From the NCBI GenBank assembly GCA_018383375.1, contig JAHAWW010000193.1, forward strand, positions 1-10,473: DNA of 10,473 nt. Reading direction: 5' to 3'. Shown here in pieces: positions 6,842 through 10,473 of this stretch. A program made the translations under genes and the position numbers. The notes beneath the pieces were generated by a model, which saw only the letters and a program-made list of their open reading frames with translations, did no database searches and was not told where the DNA came from. This DNA is from Prevotellamassilia sp. GTDB taxonomy: Bacteria > Bacteroidota > Bacteroidia > Bacteroidales > Bacteroidaceae. The stretch's first letter is position 1. Every line of letters starts with the position of its first letter.

Positions 6842-8698
6842 TCATCGCGAAAAAGGGAAAAGCAGCGGCAACACCACCACCATAACGATGCCCATAACAA
6901 TCTGTAGGGGCAGTCCCACCTTAATATAATCAACGGGGCGGTAGCCGCCTGCTGACATCACCAGGGCGTTGGGCGGCGTGGAGAAAGGTGAGGCGAAACA
7001 CATGCTGGCAGCCACTGTCACGGCCATCAAAAAGGGCAAGGGGCTCAAGCCCTGAGCCTGAGCGGCCGTGAGCGCAATGGGAGCCATCAAGACCGCCGTG
7101 ACGGTGTTGGAGATAAAGAAAGTGAGCAACGAGGTGGCCAGATAGACCGCAATCATCAAGGCATACGGTCCGTGGCCAAAGACAGAGACGAGAGAGTGTG
7201 CAATCACGTCGGAAGCGCCAGTTTTCTGCAAGGCTGTCGACATAGGCAACATCGTGGCGAAAAGCACGATGCTCTCCCAGTTTATCGCCCTGTAAGCCTC
7301 GGCCATACCTCTCACGCAACCCGAAGCGACCATAGCCACGGCCGCCAGAGTCACAGCCGTGACGGGAGCAACGGGAATGGAGTCGACGGCCATCACGACC
7401 ACCATCACCGCCATGATGATTGCAGCCAAAGGCGCCTTGTAGTCGTGGGTGACGCGGCGGGCAGCCTCGGCAGGGCGTCCCATCACCACCCATTCACTCT
7501 CGCCGCCGCGCTCAAGGCGGGCAATGTCTTTCCACGCCCCGCAAGCCAAGATGATGTCTGACTGGCGCAGGCTGATGCGGTCGATGTCGGTGAGCAGATA
7601 GCGCTCGTGGCGGCGTATGCCTATCACATTTACGCCGAAACGGTTGCGAAAATCCACTTCGCGTATAGTCTTTCCAGCCAGGGTAGTAGACGGGAGCAGC
7701 AAGATTTCGGCCAGTCCCACGTCATAGAAATGTAGTTCGCCGGGCGTGCCTCTCTGTGGTTCGTTGACCAATTGCAAGTCGTCGGCCATACGGTCTACCT
7801 CTTCGGCCGCTCCTGACACATAGAGCATATCCCCTTCGGCAAAAGGCACATCACCCAGTGCCGAATATTGCTCAATCTTAGGCGAAAGCAGCAAACCCGT
7901 GCGGCGGTGACGACGCAGTTCCATCACGTTGACGCCATAGCGCCCGTGGATGTTGAGTTGTTTGACCGTTTGACCAATCACCGGTGAGCCCTCGCCGACA
8001 CGCAACACGGCGAGTTGCACGTCAAGGCGGTATTCGGCCACAAGTTGTTGAGGACTTTTAATGCCGGTGGCGGCTTGGTCCGGGCCGTTTTCTTTTTTTG
8101 TCAGAAAACGTTTGGACAAGGGCAAAAGACAGACAATGCCCACAATGACACATACGATACCGACGGGCGTAAAGCTGAAAAAGCCCAGTTCAGACGCTGC
8201 GTGTCCGGCACCCGTATAGACATCTCGCACGATAAGGTTGGGTGGTGTGCCGATGAGGGTGAGCATACCGCCCATGCTCCCGGCAAAAGCCAAAGGCATA
8301 AGCAGACGCGACGACTGTATGCCGGCGGCGCGCGACATGCTCACCACAATGGGCAACATCAATGCCACGGTGCCGGTGTTGCTCACAAAAGCACCTACCA
8401 GCGACGTGGCCAGCATAATCAAGACGAAAAGCCTTGTTTCGCTGCGTCCGGCCAGCGAGACGATGCGGCTGCCCACCATGCCGGCCAGACCTGTAGAGAA
8501 AATGCCTGCACCCACAATAAACAGGCCGCCCATCATGATGACGATGGGATTGGAAAAACCAGCCAGGGCCTCTTCCGGAGTGAGGGTCCCAATGAGAACG
8601 AGTGCCAAAGCGGCACAAATGGCGACAAAATAAGCACGTATGCGGCCCGTGACAAAGAGCAAGGCTGATATGGCCAAGACGATGAAAGTGATGGTCAT
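6842..8698 (-). CDS. SLC13/DASS-type permease with two central RCK_C (TrkA-C) domains
   Basis: This is a 618-residue inner-membrane transporter of the SLC13-like (DASS, ion-transporter superfamily) group. Two homologous membrane halves surround a soluble centre. The N-terminal half (about 1-200) contains SNTGTVALMLP at 106-116 and the loop IGTPPNLIVRD at 149-159. The C-terminal half (about 423-618) repeats these as SNTVTAVLMAP at 530-540 and FSTPPNALV at 572-580. Paired Ser-Asn-Thr motifs form the sodium and substrate sites in this family. Between the halves, residues 225-310 and 322-397 are two RCK_C domains, each with a GVNV core (255-258 and 355-358), presumably sensing a cytosolic ligand. 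Substrate is not predictable: sulfate, dicarboxylates and other anions occur in relatives. It follows the SIMPL gene after 27 bp, so the two likely share a transcript. Its 3' end faces ccsBA with a 19-bp gap and no clear terminator. Confidence 0.93.
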   Translation of the reverse strand: MTITFIVLAISALLFVTGRIRAYFVAICAALALVLIGTLTPEEALAGFSNPIVIMMGGLFIVGAGIFSTGLAGMVGSRIVSLAGRSETRLFVLIMLATSLVGAFVSNTGTVALMLPIVVSMSRAAGIQSSRLLMPLAFAGSMGGMLTLIGTPPNLIVRDVYTGAGHAASELGFFSFTPVGIVCVIVGIVCLLPLSKRFLTKKENGPDQAATGIKSPQQLVAEYRLDVQLAVLRVGEGSPVIGQTVKQLNIHGRYGVNVMELRRHRRTGLLLSPKIEQYSALGDVPFAEGDMLYVSGAAEEVDRMADDLQLVNEPQRGTPGELHFYDVGLAEILLLPSTTLAGKTIREVDFRNRFGVNVIGIRRHERYLLTDIDRISLRQSDIILACGAWKDIARLERGGESEWVVMGRPAEAARRVTHDYKAPLAAIIMAVMVVVMAVDSIPVAPVTAVTLAAVAMVASGCVRGMAEAYRAINWESIVLFATMLPMSTALQKTGASDVIAHSLVSVFGHGPYALMIAVYLATSLLTFFISNTVTAVLMAPIALTAAQAQGLSPLPFLMAVTVAASMCFASPFSTPPNALVMSAGGYRPVDYIKVGLPLQIVMGIVMVVVLPLLFPFSR

Positions 8699-8725
8699 AG
8701 GAGTCTGCGATGTGTAAGTGTGGAT

Positions 8726-9430
8726 TTATGATTTCAAAAAGAACACGACGTTTGTGACCACGCGTACGGTTTTGATATAAGGCGTGTATGCGTCGCGGTC
8801 TTCAATCTCGAAATAGCCTTGAGTGGCCTCTTTGATTTTGCCCAGTTCGCTCTCGGAATCGTCGGCAAACTTCTGTGCGGCCGCACGGGCGTCGATGGTG
8901 GCGGCCTTAATCATTTCGGGTTTGATTTTATTGAGCTCGGTATATTCATATTTGATGCCCTCACCGTAGTCGGCAGGAGAAATGGCCACCCCGACCTTGA
9001 GCAGTTCGCCCATACGGTTGACAAGTTTGCGCACGATGTCGACTTTGTCAGACGCCACGGTAACGGTGTTTTTCACGTTATAGCGGTCTTGTATTTTTGA
9101 TTTGTCGGTCCAGCGGTCGGTCTGGAGGTCTTCAATCTCGGGCGAATTGAGACTGATGTCGGCGTCGGTGAGGCCGTTGTCTTTAAGGAACTTGACAATC
9201 TTGGCGGCGGTGGCATTCACCTCGGCATAGATGCTTTGCAGGTCGTTGCCTGTGGTCTTATAGGTAATGGGCCAGACCACGTGGTTGGCTTTGACTTCTT
9301 TTTCGGCCAGACCACGAACCGACACAACGCGGTCGCGCGCGGCGACCTCTTTAATTCCGGAACTCACAAAAAGGCCTGAGAGGGCCACACCTACGGCCAA
9401 GATGGCCGCTCCAATCCAACGGGTTTTCAT
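8726..9430 (-). CDS. SIMPL (DUF541) domain protein, membrane-anchored
   Basis: This is a 234-residue protein of the SIMPL family. An N-terminal hydrophobic segment (about 6-25, no lipobox cysteine) is either an uncleaved membrane anchor or a signal peptide. The SIMPL domain follows with its typical first strand VVSVRGLAEKEVKAN at 35-49, then alternating strands and helices including LKDNGLTDADISL around 92-104, and a C-terminal VRVVTNVVFFLKS strand. The family is named for a mouse signalling protein; bacterial members are periplasmic or envelope proteins of largely unknown biochemical role. The gene is first in a two-gene minus-strand unit with the SLC13-type permease, behind a good Bacteroidetes promoter at 9494-9525, with a leader of roughly 57 nt. 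Pairing with the permease suggests a shared envelope or transport task, but this is inference from position only. Confidence 0.92.
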   Translation of the reverse strand: MKTRWIGAAILAVGVALSGLFVSSGIKEVAARDRVVSVRGLAEKEVKANHVVWPITYKTTGNDLQSIYAEVNATAAKIVKFLKDNGLTDADISLNSPEIEDLQTDRWTDKSKIQDRYNVKNTVTVASDKVDIVRKLVNRMGELLKVGVAISPADYGEGIKYEYTELNKIKPEMIKAATIDARAAAQKFADDSESELGKIKEATQGYFEIEDRDAYTPYIKTVRVVTNVVFFLKS

Positions 9431-9493
9431 ACGTATGTTTATTTAGGGTTAGAATAGTTTCTGCAAATATCATCGCCACGCAGGCATTTGCTG

Positions 9494-9525
9494 CAAAGAT
9501 AGGGGGCTTGTAGGGTGCCGGCAAA
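9494..9525 (-). promoter_or_regulatory. Bacteroidetes-type promoter for the SIMPL/permease unit
   Basis: On the minus strand, TATCTTTG (complement of 9494-9501) matches the Bacteroidetes -7 consensus TAnnTTTG exactly. TTTG (complement of 9522-9525) stands 20 bp upstream as the -33 element, which is the usual spacing. Transcription would begin near 9488, about 57 nt before the SIMPL start at 9430. Both elements are seen directly; activity is inferred. Confidence 0.7.
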
Positions 9526-9602
9526 AGTTTTTGGCCCAATAATCGTTAAAGCCGTGACCTTTTGGGGGAGAAAAAAGGCGTGGCACAGCACGATTATGCC
9601 AT

Positions 9603-9620
9603 ATACCAAAGTCGTGGTAT
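9603..9620. promoter_or_regulatory. Perfect 6-6-6 dyad, candidate operator at the cysK promoter
   Basis: ATACCA at 9603-9608 and TGGTAT at 9615-9620 are perfect inverted repeats separated by 6 bp (AAGTCG). The right half abuts and overlaps the -33 region of the predicted cysK promoter, a place where a dimeric repressor or activator could act. The regulator is unknown. An isolated 6-bp dyad can arise by chance, so the call is tentative. Confidence 0.35.
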
Positions 9621-9650
9621 TGCAGCGGGGCGACAAAGCGCCTAACTTTG
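9619..9650 (+). promoter_or_regulatory. Bacteroidetes-type promoter for cysK
   Basis: TAACTTTG at 9643-9650 is an exact match to the TAnnTTTG -7 consensus. ATTG at 9619-9622, one base off TTTG, lies 20 bp upstream as a likely -33 element. Transcription would begin near 9656, giving an A/C-rich leader of about 34 nt before the ATG at 9690 with no Shine-Dalgarno sequence, as is common in this phylum. Confidence 0.7.
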
Positions 9651-9689
9651 CACTCAGAAATCATACAAAACCAACAACACATCAAAACA

Positions 9690-10473
9690 ATGAGCAAGAT
9701 TTACAAAAGCCTCACCGAATTGGTGGGTCGCACGCCGCTGCTGGAAGTGACAGGCGTGGAGAAGGCACTCGGCTTGGAAGCCCGTCTGCTGGTTAAACTG
9801 GAATATTTCAATCCCGGTGGCTCGGTGAAAGACCGCGTGGCACTGGCTATGATAGAAGAGGCCGAAAAGAGCGGCAAACTGCAAAAAGGCGGTGTGATTA
9901 TCGAGCCCACGAGCGGCAACACCGGCATTGGTCTGGCGTGGGTGGCTACCGTCAAGGGCTACCGCATCATCTTGACCATGCCCGAGACGATGAGTGTGGA
10001 GCGCCGCAACCTGTTGCGTGCCCTTGGCGCCGAATTGGTTTTGACGCCCGGCTCTGAAGGTATGAAAGGGGCCATCAAAAAGGCCGAGGAACTCCGTGAG
10101 AGCCATCCGGGAGCTTTTATCCCCCAGCAGTTTGAAAATCCGGCCAACCCGGCCATCCATGAGCGCACCACGGCCGAAGAGATCTGGGCCGATACCGACG
10201 GCGAAATCGACATTTTTGTGGCGGGTGTCGGCACGGGTGGCACGGTGAGCGGTACGGCCCACGGACTGCGCAAGCACAAGGCCGATCTCCAGGTCTATGC
10301 CGTCGAACCGGCCTCGTCGGCGGTATTGTCGGGCCAAGCGCCCGGGGCACACAAGATACAAGGTATCGGCGCCGGTTTTGTTCCGGCCAACTTTGACGCT
10401 TCAGCCCCCACGGCCATCTTGCCCATCGCCGACAACGATGCCATTGCGGCTTCGCGATTGCTGGCTCAGAAAG
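9690..10473 (+). CDS. cysK: Cysteine synthase A (O-acetylserine sulfhydrylase), 3' end cut by window
   Basis: This is a PLP-dependent cytoplasmic enzyme that makes cysteine from O-acetylserine and sulfide. The start MSKIYKSLTELVGRTPLLEV is typical of the family, and the frame stays open to the window end (261 complete codons of an expected 310-320). Lys47 in NPGGSVKDR (41-49) is the PLP Schiff-base lysine. TSGNTG at 74-79 is the substrate-carboxylate loop, PQQFENP at 145-151 is a conserved active-site segment, and GTGGT at 181-185 is the PLP phosphate-binding loop. All catalytic landmarks in the visible part are intact. It is transcribed from its own promoter, divergent from the SIMPL unit, with a dyad overlapping the -33 region. 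Cystathionine beta-synthase-like paralogues share the fold, but the motifs and N-terminus favour CysK. Confidence 0.96.
   Translation, partial: MSKIYKSLTELVGRTPLLEVTGVEKALGLEARLLVKLEYFNPGGSVKDRVALAMIEEAEKSGKLQKGGVIIEPTSGNTGIGLAWVATVKGYRIILTMPETMSVERRNLLRALGAELVLTPGSEGMKGAIKKAEELRESHPGAFIPQQFENPANPAIHERTTAEEIWADTDGEIDIFVAGVGTGGTVSGTAHGLRKHKADLQVYAVEPASSAVLSGQAPGAHKIQGIGAGFVPANFDASAPTAILPIADNDAIAASRLLAQK

Noticed and set aside
6225..6929. Plus-strand open frame of 234 codons overlapping the end of ccsBA
   Set aside because: It is out of frame with the conserved CcsA motifs and its translation is Arg/His/Cys-rich with no recognisable domain.
9654..10361. Long minus-strand open frame opposite cysK
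   Set aside because: It is fully antisense to a well-supported cysK and its translation has no recognisable domain; it is a by-product of GC-rich codon use.

Overview
The window looks like chromosomal DNA from a member of the Bacteroidota, most likely the order Bacteroidales. Three things point that way. Two lipoproteins carry acidic S-D-rich sequences directly after the lipobox cysteine, as in Bacteroidetes surface lipoproteins. Both starts in the divergent intergenic region have a TAnnTTTG -7 element, with a TTTG-like -33 element 20 bp further upstream. The start codons follow A-rich leaders with no Shine-Dalgarno sequence. The family content (fused CcsBA, SLC13 permease with RCK_C domains, SIMPL protein) also fits. 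Genus cannot be decided from the sequence alone.

Layout: (1) Positions 1-152 hold the lysine-rich tail of an upstream gene, whose stop overlaps the next start (ATGA). (2) Positions 149-6822 form a plus-strand run of four genes: an outer-membrane beta-barrel protein, an imelysin (M75) lipoprotein, a di-heme DHOR-family c-type cytochrome lipoprotein, and a fused cytochrome c synthase, CcsBA. The gaps are 45, 23 and 105 bp. The 105-bp gap contains a strong hairpin whose 5' arm can also pair with a second site just before the ccsBA start. (3) Positions 9430-6842 on the minus strand carry a two-gene unit, SIMPL then SLC13-type permease, which converges on ccsBA. (4) From 9690 to the window end is cysK (cysteine synthase), truncated at its 3' end. 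The 259-bp region 9431-9689 holds the two divergent promoters and a perfect 6-6-6 dyad at the cysK promoter.

How the genes may work together: the first run is the most interesting part. CcsBA attaches heme covalently to CxxCH motifs, and the gene directly before it encodes a protein with two of them, so the cluster appears to carry its own cytochrome maturation. Imelysin and DHOR proteins are known to occur together and imelysins are linked to iron uptake. A barrel with a striking glutamate ladder precedes them. I infer an outer-membrane or cell-surface module for iron or heme redox handling, similar in logic to the M75 plus heme-enzyme plus channel arrangement of EfeUOB. This is a hypothesis: the families are clear, but the joint function, the substrate and the surface location are not shown by the sequence. 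The SIMPL/permease and cysK units look like ordinary neighbours with no evident link to the cytochrome cluster.
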